Source: Bugulina stolonifera | Lineage: Eukaryota > Bryozoa > Gymnolaemata > Cheilostomatida > Bugulidae | Assembly (NCBI GenBank): GCA_935421135.1 | Contig: OW285195.1 | Coordinates: 2,418,001-2,482,000 of the forward strand | DNA length: 64,000 nt | Reading direction: 5' to 3' | In this document: positions 1 through 13,000 of the stretch, piece after piece | Layout of the letters: each line of letters starts with the position of its first letter | How positions within the stretch are numbered: the stretch's first letter is position 1 | Notes under the pieces: generated by a model | Told to the model about the DNA's origin: nothing | Seen by the model: the letters and a program-made list of their open reading frames with translations, nothing else | Database searches by the model: none | Position numbers and translations under genes: made by a program

Positions 1-12
1 ACAGGCAGCCAT
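1..12 (-). CDS. Possible start of a leftward gene running off the window (first 4 codons)
   Basis: On the minus strand an ATG at 12-10 sits in a strong start context (AACATGG) and opens M-A-A-C before the window ends. The same bases form a near-consensus YY1-type word (AACATGGCTGCC), often found at animal transcription or translation starts. Upstream on that strand lie TCACGTGA (40-47) and a TGAAGTCA word. No protein can be recognised from four codons, so this is only a promoter-based suggestion. Confidence 0.25.
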
Positions 13-75
13 GTTAAATAAGTTTCTATGGTAGCGCTATCACGTGACTTCACGAGTCCCTGACCGTACAAAAGG
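13..75 (-). promoter_or_regulatory. Promoter-like stretch with CACGTGA E-box
   Basis: A palindromic CACGTG with T/A flanks (TCACGTGA, 40-47, bHLH-ZIP/USF/TFEB type) lies about 30 bp upstream of the minus-strand ATG at 12. A CRE-like half site overlaps it. The order E-box, then YY1-like word over the start codon, is what suggests a proximal promoter. Only sequence words support it. Confidence 0.3.
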
Positions 76-3000
76 AGTTGTGTTTTCTTTTACAGCGATA
101 AATTGTTAGCTGAGTGGAGGATTGACATGAATTGTAAACACTAAACAACCAACACTATTATGCTCCTGTGCTGTAATGTGCTGTGGAAGGGCACTACTAG
201 TACTATCACTGTCAATAGGTTGTATTTGATATCCTTGAGTGAGGATACAGACAGCATGAAACCATGGGGATAGAATACAAACACCAAGTGCTATGTAAAT
301 ACAATATACCTAGCCATATCAATACACTGTATCTCCTACATGCAAGTACATACTCTAGAATGGAAGCCCATTTGAGCAGTTATAATAATATTACAATGAA
401 CATTATAATTACAGACCACCCAAGAATACAGCGGCCTTTACAAATGGAACACACTAAGCAAATACATCAGCATTGCGGCAATTCTACTGCAGAGTGCTGG
501 TATTTATAACTTGATACATCTAATATCTAACAGTAGTCTGTATTCTGTAGTACTAACTTAGTCAGCGTGAGAAAAGTCAACAAAAATGGAAACCGATTTG
601 TAGATTATACAGGAATATTTGGATAATAACTAAACAGTGAGATATTTGACACCAAAATATGGAGTCGTCTGCTTTCTTAGTTTTACTTTACTCCTAGTCA
701 TTGCGTGATAGACAGCAAGTGTGGAGGTTATAGGTTCAACCATTAGATGCAGAGCTGTAACAACTATTTTTGGTTGAGGGGGCAAAGAGCCCAGGTTGAC
801 ACTCCATGTAAAATAGCTTAAAATGTTCTCTACCAAATTCCAGTCAAATATGCAGGATTACAGGATGCTTATGTTGTCTTTCAGATGGCCATAACTTTGT
901 GATCAATGTGTAAAAAGTTCAATTTTTTTCTCAAATATTTGCTTTTAGACAGATTTCTGGGGTGGCAAATGCCCACCTTGCCCCGTGATTGTTACAGCCC
1001 TGATTAGATGCACTAGTGCTGAATAAGAATAGCGGCTTATTTAGAGTTACCCTCCTCCCCCTCCCTATGTAGAAGGACTATGGCTAGGCTGAGTGGTATA
1101 TGTAGATTCTACTGTAAGGAGTTAGGTGCAGAAGTGGAGAAATTTGAGATAGCCTTTGTTCTTCGCCAAAAATGAAGCAGGAGAAGTTGTCTTCTCTACA
1201 TTTTGCTGGTTGACCGCCCTTACCCCAAACCCCAACCACAAACAAGGAACTAAGGCTATCTCAAATTTCTCCACTACTGCACCTAACAGACTGTAAGGCA
1301 GCTATAGCTTCACCAGAAGGACTTCCTTACCCATTGGTATGGTTCCATAGACAATGCTGGTACCAGCCCACCGGTGGCCTTGATTAACCTCCAGCCCATA
1401 AAACAAGCTGATTTTTAATAAATTATATAGTTGGAGCCGTTGTATCTGATATTAACCAATCATACAACAGCACTCCGTGACCCTAGGGACTGAAAATAAT
1501 ATGTGATATTTGCACAGCCAAATATACGACGCGCCGATTTGCCAAAAATCATCAGAAATTAACAAATTGGCGAAAATGAACGATCAGCCTCTGGTGTAGC
1601 CAAGCCTTTGACTTATAGATCTACAATGTATGTGCATGTTACGTATATACACACCATATGCTTGTTACATACACTATAGTGCATACACGGTCATGTGATT
1701 ACAATCGTACTGCAATACCCATAAGTATAATAGTGTAATTTATTATACTTTACATTCTACCTTGAGAGAGGATAACTTCTGTTTCAGAAAAGTATTTACA
1801 TTCACAGGTATTTATCTTCATACACAAAACACAGACTGTGGACACATATCAACTAAAATATTTCTACTTTCAGGTGAAATATTGCTACACTTGAAGGAAT
1901 ATAGAGCTAGATTCTGCCTGCAATGGTAACCTCTGACTCTGTGTAGATATTGTGTTTTATTTACTGTAGCAAATGAGTAGCGAGTTTTTCTTAGCTAAAT
2001 TAAAAAAAGAATTTTAACAAACCCAGTCAGCAGAGTCCAAGGTGGGTCAGTATGTTGACAAATAACAGGAAAGTACAAGAGGAGACAAGACCAGATTCCT
2101 ATAGTATATACATTGTAGATTGATTACCAGCTACATTGTAAATGTTGTAGTATATAATACTGTACTGTAGATACAGCACATGTTTGATGCATTCTTGCAT
2201 ACATGTAGATGTAGCTATAATGTAAATAGTATGCATGTCATACAGATTATTCTGGTAATTATATGGTTATGTTTAGATATTATCTCCTCCACATCACTAA
2301 TATACATGCCATCAGTTGCAATATACACATGTCAAATTGCTAGACCTAGTAAATGCAGCGCACACAATTATTCTGTGGGGTATAGAGCTGTGTGCGGCAA
2401 CATCTCAGACTAGATAAGGAGAAGAAACTACAAGTTTAGGTAAATATGGAGATTATAGATAGATAGTTTCAGGGTATATCAACAGATCTGTGTAATAATA
2501 CATACAACTGTCAGTGAATAGCAAGTACTGGCAAGTGCTTGTTACTATAGTTAAGAGCGACAATGCCTGACAAGTGTCATCACAAAAAGGTGTCAATTGT
2601 AAAGTTTGTACCCCATAATTATATGCAAATAACATAGTTTTCACTTTGATATATGAATATAGACTGTAGTCCAAGTTGCCAAGGCCTATGAGAGTGGGCA
2701 TCAAGGGCCCCTGTTGATCTAGTAATATGATACTAAGGCTATCTTAATGGCAGGAAGTAAGTGTGCTGCCTTAATAAACATAAACAAACTAATAGACAGC
2801 ACATAATATACACAATCTGTAATTATAATAAACAACTTGTTGCTAAAATATGCTATTAATGCGTTTGTAGCTAAAGACAAGAAATTTGTATTTGAATTAA
2901 AATAAGAGAAATTGAACCCAAATACATGTAGTACGTGTACACGTAGGTGTGCATATGTGCAGTATGTAGCAAGCCAAAGCAATTATTTCAAATGTTACTT

Positions 3001-3079
3001 TGGTGAATGAATTGGTCCAATATAGTCGAAGTTTCACATAATAAATATAATATAATTACATTATTTGCTCCTCACTGGT
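76..3079. other. Non-coding stretch, no gene recognised
   Basis: AT-rich sequence. Open frames are short (under 90 codons) and none shows a known motif or coding-like composition. Apart from a hairpin MITE (1120-1289) I see only TACATGTA-type words, which recur throughout the window. Confidence 0.6.
1120..1289. mobile_element. MITE with long hairpin arms and candidate 9-bp target duplication
   Basis: About 170 bp whose ends are inverted copies. The left arm (1121-1161, starting GTTAGGTGCAGAAGTGGAGA) pairs with the right arm (1244-1287, ending CTCCACTACTGCACCTAAC), with few mismatches over roughly 40 bp. The direct repeat ACTGTAAGG lies immediately outside both ends (1111-1119 and 1290-1298) and is a plausible target-site duplication. 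There is no coding capacity. A related copy is at 62614-62722. A 9-bp duplication would be compatible with hAT-like or MuDR-like mobilisation, but the family is not assigned. Confidence 0.6.
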
Positions 3080-3081
3080 GA

Positions 3082-3255
3082 GCTGGTGTAGTGGTAGCAT
3101 GTTCTGTTCACTGTGCTAGGTGATTAGGTGCCGTAGAGGTCCCGGGTTCAAACCCCAATCAAGAACTGGTATATTCATGGATTTGAAACAAGTCTCTGTC
3201 TGCTCAAAGATAAATTCCTTGCTAAAAATACATCATTATATATAAATAGAAAAAT
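3082..3255 (+). mobile_element. tRNA-derived SINE
   Basis: The 5' part resembles a tRNA, with an A-box-like GGTGTAGTGG (3085-3094) and a good B box GGTTCAAACCC (3145-3155), about 50 bp apart. It is followed by a non-tRNA tail (GATTTGAAACAAGTCTCTG onward) and an AT-rich end. Both head and tail recur at 32285-32790, which identifies a dispersed repeat rather than a tRNA gene. The anticodon arm does not fold convincingly. Confidence 0.65.
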
Positions 3256-6200
3256 AGCAAAATCTCCTAGCTAAGAACATATTATTACATTCATTTAAAT
3301 AAACCTTCAAATGACTGAACTCTCACCAGTATGCACGAAGCATTGGATTTCTTTATTCTATCAATTCCTGTAAAACACGCTGGATCAGGTGTTCATCCAG
3401 CTATTATTATATTTTATTTAACAAGAATTAGATTATGTCAAAAGCTACTGTGTGTCTGTATATTATATTTGTACTGTATGTGACAAAACTATAACAATAA
3501 TATCAAGTTGAAAATAATATAATATTGTGATTTCAGGTAGGTGTCAAAATCTGTAGAAATGTAACATTAATGCAAGTTTGGAATTAACATTAATAATGTG
3601 TTTACAAAAAAATTTTGTAACTATATACAGTATTTACTGTGTACTGTGATATTCTGCACATATGTACTAATTTGTATTTTTGTTACTTACAATGTTATAC
3701 AATTGTTATGTTTTATCCAAAACTAATGCACCATTAGAAGGAACTAAAGGGAACCCCAGATGTTGGGACTCTGAGAGCTCAGATGAGATGGACAGCCAGC
3801 AACAGATATCTGCATGCAGCACTCAATCCTAAGATGGAACAAGGCAGTGCGATAAAATTACACTGTATTCATTACAATTTTAACTTGCATGAATTTGGGA
3901 ATCTTATTAAACTTCACATTTGGATTTACAATGTAAATAATACATAATTTATAATTTATATTTTATCCACCAAGATTTTGTAGAAGATGACTTAGGTCTT
4001 AGTTATATGCAATTAATATCATTATCCCTTCATGGTGTAAGATAACTAAGGGATTGAATATTGTCTCATAATTCACTTGCATGTATATACAACAATAATT
4101 AATGACATACCTAGAAGGCACAATGTTATAAATAGACAATTGTGATAAAATAATTCATTGCAAGATCTCCACAATGTATTTTATGTAATATCGTATAAAT
4201 ATGTCATTGTAATAGAATAATACATTACTAGATACACAATAGATATATTTAATATCATAAAGTAGATATTTTGTTAAGTGTCAGTAAGGGATTAACATGT
4301 GCTAGCATGTGCTCTAATATCCTAGCGCATTGATAAGGTGAAAATGACACCCTTCACTTGAATGGGAATATCACACTTGAGTATAGCTAATCCCTCCGAT
4401 CTTGTATCAAATTATCACATAATGTGTTACAGATATGTGATCATCACCTCTATTATATCTTATTGAATTCCATACTAAATACGTAAACATTGTAACTCAC
4501 TGTTATACAGTACAAACATACAAATAATCAGCCTGACGTTGTGTATTAATTATTTTTGTTTATGTCAAAATATGGCCACTGTCTAAGGTTGGAAATTTTT
4601 GCTATCGAGAAAGAAAGTAAGTTTTCATACAACAAGTGCTTGCATAGTTGCACTATTGAATCTTATACGGAATAAGGTTATAATTTCAGACTAAAGGTAG
4701 CAGCATTATTGTCAGTAAAAAATTTATACTTTTCTATGAAAAATACAAAATTAGACAGTCAATTGGGTAGCGTACAGTATGATGAGTCACTGGTGCAGCA
4801 GACAAGCACCTAGAGTCTGTGTCATCACGTGTCAGCAGTGTATTGATACTGTAAAGCCCTCTGACAGCTAATGACATGTACCACAAGTTGTGTACATAGG
4901 GCTATCATATACATATATAATATGTGTGTACACTAGTGTATCCTACGATACTTTATACACCATAGATACATGTATGATAATCTTGCCACTTCCTGCTTGC
5001 CGATGTTTATTTGCATTTATCATATTATTATAATGGCACAACATGGTGTTCTATCCTTCAAGCTTTAATATATCTTGATCTTTTGTACTAATTTTCAATA
5101 ATTAAAAGATTTATAGACTTTAATAGAAGCTTAATTCAATACACTATGATCCTAAATTGAAGCAACTTACTATGCTGCTGTCAAAAAGTATTCTGATGTC
5201 ATCGTTATTAAATAATATTCATCAGAAAATTGTCAATGATTTCCTATCACTCACAGTAGAAACATTCATATATATATACATTGCACACCTACATATACAT
5301 ACATGTACACCTACATGCAGAATTATTTCAGATGCACGCGGTATGCTTACAGTATAATACAGTCATACAGTCATGTTATACGAATAACTTAGTTAAAGTC
5401 TCTCTTCTGGCCAGTGCTGTGTTGTGAAGAGACGGTGCACTTTCATTCAATGACTACTGGAATCTTTTCTATATGACAGGTCAGCTACAGCCCTAGACGA
5501 TAGTAGACAACTCCAAATTTTACCAAGCTACTATAATTATACCTTCAACCATAATAATGTTAAATCCAAAAGTAATAAATTTGTCATCAAATCAGAAAAC
5601 TTTTACCACCTATTTGTATAGTAAAGTATATATTATGCCGTTTGCTAGGGAGAGTGGTTTGCAGACAGGAATGAAGAGGCACGTATTGATGTCTCCAGTT
5701 GGATAGCCTCACATCCTCATACTAATTGCTCTCCAGAGGCTAATAAATCAGTTTACCATCTGCTCTGCACTGGGTGCTGATCTACAGCAGTACTGTACTA
5801 CAGTGGTGTGTCACAGAAGCCCAGGAACCAGTAGAACTGGCTGGTTTGTGACCAATCGACCCTCCCCCGTACCTCTATACTAAACCCAGATGCCAATATT
5901 GTAACATGAAATAAGTAAATCACCAGAAGAAAAAATTTCCTTCAAGTGTGAATAAGACTTTAAATTTTAAACTTAAAATTTTAAAATAGATGCGGAATAT
6001 TTGTGAAACTTGAGATATATTATTTTCTACAGCCCAACCCATATTCCAAACATACATGGACGACCGGCTCAGTTTATGTAGAGTTCATTGTATTTTTAAG
6101 CTAGAAAAATTATATTTTCTTTTGCTCTGATCGTCTGCTTTAAGCTTTAGCTGAAGCAACCTGATTTCTCATATTAGGCTGCCGGTAGTAACTTTACTTC

Positions 6201-7320
6201 ATGTACACACTTGTATATGTATATACACATATTTTTCTGTTTAGTTTTATGTTGAATAATTACAAAACACAAGGTGAGCGACACGACATCTTTGTTCATG
6301 TTGGAGATTATGTCACAACGTCACGATGGCGGCACGTGTCTACACTCATTAGACGATTGACGAAGGAGTATATTACACTCTTATCTATATGACAGTAAAT
6401 ACTGTCCACCTCCAATGTGCTGTCACCCTGTCTAACTAACTCAAGTGTTTTAAATATCCAGTAATTTGTTTGTCTAAGGGGCAAGTAGCTTGTGTTGTGT
6501 GTGTCGTGATAGCTTCTTCATCTCTCCTCTCGACTCATAAACTAATAAATCAGAGACAATGAGTGAACGAGGAGATTATTTCAACTGAAACTGTTGGAAA
6601 TTATTCCATGAATAACATGAGCTGGTAGCTTGACCTGGTCAGTACAGTCAGTGTTACATTGTGCTCTACCGATAGATTTGTTATTTATTAAAATAATGTT
6701 TGTTAAAACTTGCATTCAAAAGAAGTAAGTGATGGGGATGTCTTGGGAGAGCTACTGTAGCTCTAGGTATATAGGCATAACCTCGAGTTGGTATTGTATC
6801 GGTACATCAGGTGTACATGTACATGTAGTATACAGTACCTGTCTTAGCACACCAGTCCGACATACCAACTACTATGCTTGCAATAAATTGTAATGGTATA
6901 CAACCATATTTAGCATAATACGTGTAGTAGGCGTGTAATAATATAATTGCTCTTTATTATGTTTTAATATTGTCAGTAACTTTGCTAAAAGCATTAATAA
7001 ATGCTAGTGTCCAGTTGTGACGTTATTGTTACCAGTCTACGTTGAGTGTTCACTTAATTTGATGTCTGTGTAGAATTTAATCAATCAATAATACACATTG
7101 ACACCATATAAACAGGTCCATGTACAATGTCAGATAACAACCAGTGAATTATTGGAGTAGGCCTATATTATGTACATATAATACAATACAGAGCGTCCTG
7201 TCCTCGCTGATTGACATTATATTATATGGAGTACATCTTCTTATTTATATTATCTAATTTGAAAGAAAAAAAAACCAATTTAAGCCATGACAATTAATGA
7301 TGCATACTCTAGCAAGTCTT
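3256..7320. other. Non-coding upstream region of the first bHLH gene
   Basis: AT-rich with short spurious frames only. The one compositionally distinct spot is 6318-6338, where a CRE-like ACGTCA word, a YY1-type GATGGCGGC and a CACGTG E-box are packed together. It could be a promoter or enhancer, but no exon could be attached to it. Confidence 0.5.
6318..6338 (+). promoter_or_regulatory. Composite CRE / YY1 / CACGTG site
   Basis: ACGTCACGATGGCGGCACGT plus G combines three words common in proximal promoters within 21 bp. The ATG inside opens only 8 codons (M-A-A-R-V-Y-T-H, stop). The site lies 1.2 kb upstream of the first achaete-scute-like start, so it may be a distal element of that gene or the promoter of an unseen transcript. 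Confidence 0.25.
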
Positions 7321-7448
7321 TGTTTACAAACGAGTAGCCAATGAGGTTGCAGCATTTGCACTAACATTAGAGTGAGCACCTGCATCCACTTGCTAAGAGA
7401 CAGTAGGCGGTACTTGCTAGCGTGTGTCACACTAACACTAATATAAAT
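7321..7448 (+). promoter_or_regulatory. Core promoter of first achaete-scute-like gene
   Basis: In order: TGTTTAC (7321-7327, forkhead-like), CCAAT (7338-7342), CACCTG E-box (7377-7382), GTGTCACACT (7424-7433) and TATAAAT (7442-7448). The ATG is 62 bp after the TATA box, and a TCACACT initiator-like word begins at 7481. The same words in the same order precede the second bHLH gene. The E-box reads GCAGGTGC on the other strand, one base off the proneural consensus GCAGSTGK. Confidence 0.65.
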
Positions 7449-7503
7449 TAAGATATGCCTGCACGCGACTCTATAACTGGTCACACTTACAAACCAAGTA
7501 GAT

Positions 7504-9280
7504 ATGGCTACTCTGCAGCTAATGCCGGCTACCACCACCATCAACGGTACAACCTACGCCACCGCTCAGCTAATTTTAACTCCTGTATCGCCACAACGTA
7601 AACACTCCAAGACAATTTTACCCAAACAGGAACCGGTAATCCCATCAATTCCAGATACAAAATGTGAGAGAGAACCTCTGCTGAAGTTGGAGTACGCTCG
7701 CCAGAGAGGTGGACAGGTCAGCAAGAAAGCCCAGAACCATCCGAGACCTCAAGCTGTAACTCGGAGAAATACAAGAGAGAGGAAGCGCGTGCAGGCAGTA
7801 AATCAAGGTAGGTGTTACCATTCAATAGCCACAATATTACATGATGAATTAATGTGTTGCCATCCAATAATTATATCACTAGTAAGTGTTGTTATTCAAC
7901 TATAATATTATCATAAGAGCATGCCGGCTCTGCAATGGTTGTGCTATGGCTACAGTGTTGGTGTCCATACTAGGAGTTAGCTTTGTACTTGAAGTTTACA
8001 CATCCGTGCAAAATTCCAGTGTCAGAGTTATATTCAGTTATATACTATTCTAATTCTGCTGAAATTACTTGTACTATAACTTGCTATTTTGTCAAAACAA
8101 GTATTGTGTGTTCAGTGATCAGTGACAACCTGTAAAGATATTAATTATGACTGAATAATCCTTCATTCATAAAATTAACCATAGCTATAAACCTGTCCTG
8201 CACTACAAAGCGTTTATATTTTACAATGTATTAATTATCAGTTACAAAAATTTCCAAACCACAATTTATATAGAATATGTGTGAGGGTCTTTTATTTAGA
8301 AATTGGAAATTTTCTCAACTTTGGATCATTATTGTCTTTTGTATGAACTATAATTGTATATTTGCAGCATTCCCTAATGCTGTTATTATCTTCTGCATGT
8401 GACATTCTATAAATAAAGATGTTATCTGTTGAACAATGTTCCACCGGAATTACCCCTATTGTTAAATATGAATGAAATTGATTTTGTTTAAATTGCTATT
8501 ATTTTTATTTCCCTGCTTCCTGTTAAAGAACTGAGTCCCAAACCAATGCACTGATTTGTTTACATTATCTTTTTCACAGGCTTCATAACTTTAGCAAAAC
8601 ACGTACCGCCTCACCTGCGAAGTAAGAAAATGAGTAAAGTAGATACGCTGAAGGCGGCCATCTTGTACATACAGGATCTCCAGGAGACACTTGACGATGT
8701 CACCAGCCCGTCGTCTGCTTCTGACAACGAATCTCTATCTTCCTCTCCGACATCGGTGGGAAGTAGTATCCCTGTTAGTCCACATTACCCACAATCCTCT
8801 AGCCCATATTACCCACAATCCACTAGCCCATATTACTCACAATGTACTAGTCCATCGCATCCAATCACAGCACACACTACCCAAGCTCCAACACGGGAAT
8901 CTGATAGTTCACTACAGTTGTCCACATCTCTGGTGTCAGTTGACAGTCATCATTGTTACCCACAAAAGTCGATGACATCACAGAACATAGGTATGACATC
9001 ACAATACATAGATATAACATCACAGAACGAAAGCAGCCATTGTGTACAACCATACTATCCTCAATCTACGCAGTGTTATGACAGTTACGGTAATGTACCG
9101 ACACCTATGGCAGGTGCCTTCCACATAGACTATAGCAGACCGATCTATGATGAGAACAGCAACATGTGCCCCTCTCCATCAAGTAGCTTCAACTCTCCAG
9201 ATTCTGAAATGTTCCATAATGACCAGATCTCACCAGAGGCAGAACAGGAGTTGCTGGAGTTTGTATCTTGGCTTTACTAG
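7504..9280 (+). CDS. Achaete-scute-like bHLH transcription factor, copy 1 (334 aa, two coding exons)
   Basis: Exons are 7504-7807 and 8580-9280. The intron (donor AAG|GTAGGT, acceptor TTCACAG|G) is phase 1 and splits the codon of Gly102. The basic region is residues 87-95 (RRNTRERKR, with the E-box-contacting Glu92 and Arg93 present). Helix 1 ends at HVPP, the loop is short, and helix 2 is MSKVDTLKAAILYIQDLQ (119-136). The C-terminus EAEQELLEFVSWLY matches the ASC-family C-terminal motif (ELLDFxxWF in vertebrate ASCL1), which separates it from atonal/neurogenin and twist families. Between them is a low-complexity Ser/Pro/Tyr/Gln segment with SPYYPQS-type 8-residue repeats (about 8782-8860) and a TSQ repeat. 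Family members bind E-boxes as heterodimers with E proteins and specify neural or secretory fates; function here is inferred. The basic region has Thr where most ASC proteins have Glu (NTRER versus NERER). The start at 7504 is chosen because the N-terminus aligns with copy 2. Confidence 0.93.
7808..8579 (+). other. Phase-1 intron inside the bHLH domain, copy 1
   Basis: 772-bp GT-AG intron after VNQ, splitting the following Gly codon at the end of the basic region/start of helix 1. Copy 2 has an intron at exactly the same codon and phase but only 108 bp long. Reading through gives a 133-codon frame that loses helix 2, so it is not the protein. Confidence 0.9.
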
Positions 9281-10089
9281 CAGCAGGTGAGAAGGAGATC
9301 ATGCGTTGATTCTGTAAAATTTTAACTCATGAAAATTAATATCCAAATTAAAAATACACGAATTCCATTACTATGGCATTACACATGCAAACTTCTATTC
9401 AATTGTGTGTTTTAATAACAAAAAGAGTGACTTTGTTGCTTACATAAATATGTGACATACACAAAGTCTGTGGGTCTGTTGTAGGAAATGCCGTTTGTGA
9501 TCAGTGCTCAAAGAATATAACTATGGGGAGAGGGATGATACAGCACCACCCTCTGTGGATATACAGACTGCTCTTAGTGACTAAGGCTATCCTTAAACAC
9601 TGCTGTGATACTATTAACAGTTCGCTCTGACATAAATGCATTAGATAGAACTCTTTTGGGACAGTGCGGCAATATTATACATGTATGTACATGTATATAT
9701 ATAATAATTATTATTATTGTTATTTTATTTCTTTTGATATTTATTAGGCGTAGCCTATATTAATATGTTTTATTTCTCTTTGTTTATGCAAAACTCTGTA
9801 AATATTTCTCTATAGTTGGTATGTATTTCTACACCTGATAACGTTTTATACTTATATTTCCCCTCCTCTTCCGTAATATTTATTAAGCCATTTTGCCTTC
9901 CAAACTTGTTCTTTACTCGAAGCTATTTATTTGCTACTGTGAACACGATTCTAGTTAATAATTTTATACAAAGTGCACTACTGTACAGCAACCAGCAATT
10001 ACAATTGACCAAATTTTATTATTGCAATATTTTCTACAATACAATTATTTTATAACAAACTTTCCCACGATGAAATCCTTGTAAATAAA
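9281..10089 (+). terminator. 3' untranslated region and candidate polyadenylation signal, copy 1
   Basis: After the stop codon the sequence is AT-rich with T-rich runs. The first AATAAA on the plus strand in this stretch is at 10084-10089, followed within 20 bp by a GT-rich word (CAAGTGTT). That would give a 3'UTR of about 0.8 kb. ATG-started frames here look non-coding. Confidence 0.35.
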
Positions 10090-13000
10090 ATCTACAAGTG
10101 TTATAAATTGATAGAGAAATACATATACCCAACAATTACAATTATTACTGCAGTGAAAAGGCTAAATATGATATTATATCATGTTATAATGGATAATTAA
10201 TATCATATTCAATTTAGGGAGATGCTTTAGAAATGAGAAATCAATGTGGCTTGTTGTTGTATTAGCTTAGTCTGAGCTTCTCAATGCAGCTTTAGATTAG
10301 AAGCCCTCAAAACAATTAGCCTAAGTTCCATTACTCTGCTTAAAAACATGTGATTATGTTGCATTTAATATAATATGAGAATAGCCTAGTTTCTATGTAT
10401 ATGGTACAGTTAAGGCACCATAAGTACCCACCCGCCCAGGTGAAGTAACTTATTATTGATTAATAATTAATTAAAAAGGAAACAGAATCCCAGTAGGCTG
10501 TTTATGTTTTTGTTATTGTTTAGGAGCAAGTCAGCAGTCGGATTATAGTTTAACAGCTTTTCAATTTTGCTACACATTGAATTTGAGTTTTGCCTTCAAA
10601 GTACTTGTTTCGTTCATACGGATCCTGAACTGACAAAAACCATCACCCTGTATCAAAATATAAATATGATGCCATTAATACATCTGACAGTACGATGCAG
10701 ATGCCTTTTAGATTCACAGAACTGTGGAAAAGAGGTCGAACGCCGAGGGAGTCGTTACTAACAGTTCTCTAATTAAAGTATTATGTAAATCAAAATAATA
10801 ATAAAACGCAATGAAAGATCTCCTAGTTGTTTTATCCCTTCTTTCTACCTTTCTCTGGAAAGTTGCAATAGCTGTTAATGGTGTGGAACTATTTTCAGAT
10901 ATTTTCTTGATTTCTTAGACAACCTGTGGCAGGTGTTTGCTCTATTCTGATTGGACAATGGGTGACAATGAGGGACGCGTGCCCTTCAAGTACCTGCAGA
11001 AGTGTGTAACTCCTAGCCTCACTTCCTTCAAGATCTGTCAAGTAAATGGAAGGGACCTCTATCATACCTTCTTACTATTTGGTTCTGTTATGCCAAACAT
11101 AGTATATTTTTTATGTATTAATATATAACTATGAAACAAAAGAAGTAAACTGAATGAAGTGACTTGTAAGCCAGGGGTTAACCAAGTGCTATAATATATC
11201 CTCTACAATTGACTCCAGAAATTCAAATTTGAAAAAGCACCTAATATATTGATTTCTATTCTCAATGTTTAGTTTGTGCTACAAGCTGTGTGCTGCCTTC
11301 CTATAACGTTGTGCTGATGTCTAGTAGCCAATGTGCAAGAATCTACCACAATATGGTTATTATCAAGTTTTCTTTACGCAATAACCACTTTCTTGTAGAT
11401 ATCAGCATATAAAATGTACCTGTATATCATAATCTCATAGCACCTATGATATATGTATTATTATATTGTATAGATAGATCACCAGAACAGAATGTTATCA
11501 ATTTCTTGTGCCTGAGAAGAATCTATTAAAATAGTATTACTGTGCATGACGGTAGACAACCATTCGCTGTCCATCAGATATATTAGTGTGTACCCTGCAA
11601 GGTTGAGTTGATATTTGAAAAAGACAGTAAAATAATTACATACTTGTATTATTTACAAAAAAACAATAATAGTGTGCACTTTTACTTTGTCCACTACCAT
11701 CTACATGTATGTGGAATTTTTATTTAGTTTATATTATTATTGTGGTGTCTTACATGTAACAACAATACTAACTAGTAATACATGTTACATCACTGTCAGC
11801 ACAAAATGTTACGTGCAGTGACTGGATACTCATGTAATATAAAGTTATAAAATAGACACATATAATCCCTTACCACTATATAATCATATGAACAGCACAT
11901 ACATGTATGATCTAGACTGAATAGCTATTCAGTCTAGAATCCACCAAAGCTGTATAAAGTAAAAGAATGTCTCTTTAATTATTCAATAATTGCAGTAATT
12001 ACTAATCCCTGTTTGTACTGAACATCCCTGAAAACAATTTACCAAGTCAGCATGACTCAGCTTGCTATACGCTGATGAGTTGCTACATTCAATGATAGTT
12101 AATGGTCTGCTTAAGGTTTTCCAGATTTTATATGAAACTATAATTAGTTCAAATGGTATAACAAGTTACAATGTATATTTCTTCATAGATAAAAGCAAAG
12201 TTTAAAAAACTCAGTTATAAAATCATAGGTTATGCATATTTGGTGAAATATATATTTTTAGCAAGAAGTTTTATAATAATGCATGTAATTAGGTTAACGA
12301 TTTTAACCGTCATCGAATTGATTCATAATTTATTATATTTATTCAATTTGCATATATACTTGTGCACGTACAATGTCATACACTCTGATAACAAAAATAC
12401 AGAAAAAAGGACAAATTTGATGAAACAGGTCTGAGAACAAGTCAGTTTATTCATATAATATAATTGGCTACAGAGATGTAACTGTTACAGATTGGGGCCA
12501 GGTTTAAGGAATGAAGTAATTAGTGTGACAGCATGAGCCAACCACACGGCTGACCACCAGGATCCCCCTAATTGGAGAGTAAGTGCTCAGGCAATTAGTG
12601 GAGCAATTAGCTATTACTGTGGACTAGATAATAGGGGTGGATGACAGAAGTGTGTAGAAGGGGTGGATAACAGGTAGGGATAAAATGAGTTGATAACAGA
12701 AGTGGATAAAAGGTGGAGTAGTGTGGATAGAAGGGGTAACAGGAGCATAGAACTTTTAGAACGTAGAACTTTTCATCAAACGTAGAATATTTTGGGGTGG
12801 CCAAATGCGATATAAAAAGGCACACTAGCATGACCCTCACTGATTGGATGAGGTGATGGGATGCGTATTACAGCAACACTTCATGACACAAGCCATGATC
12901 ATGTGTACAGGTCTACGCTGCCACTGTACATGTACATGTACATGTCAGGTTTATACCTGCGTACCATAGGCCTATTGGTTAAACCAGGGCTATAACATAA

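Noticed and set aside
3082..3160. Functional tRNA gene
   Set aside because: A and B boxes are present but the cloverleaf is poor and the sequence continues into a tail shared with another copy, so a SINE fits better.
7504..7905. Unspliced 133-codon reading of bHLH copy 1
   Set aside because: It loses helix 2 and the C-terminal motif; the spliced model restores a full bHLH with a matching phase-1 intron in both paralogues.
8691..8975. Alternative-frame 94-codon protein inside copy 1 exon 2
   Set aside because: A shadow of the Ser/Pro/Tyr repeat region in another frame, with no independent support.
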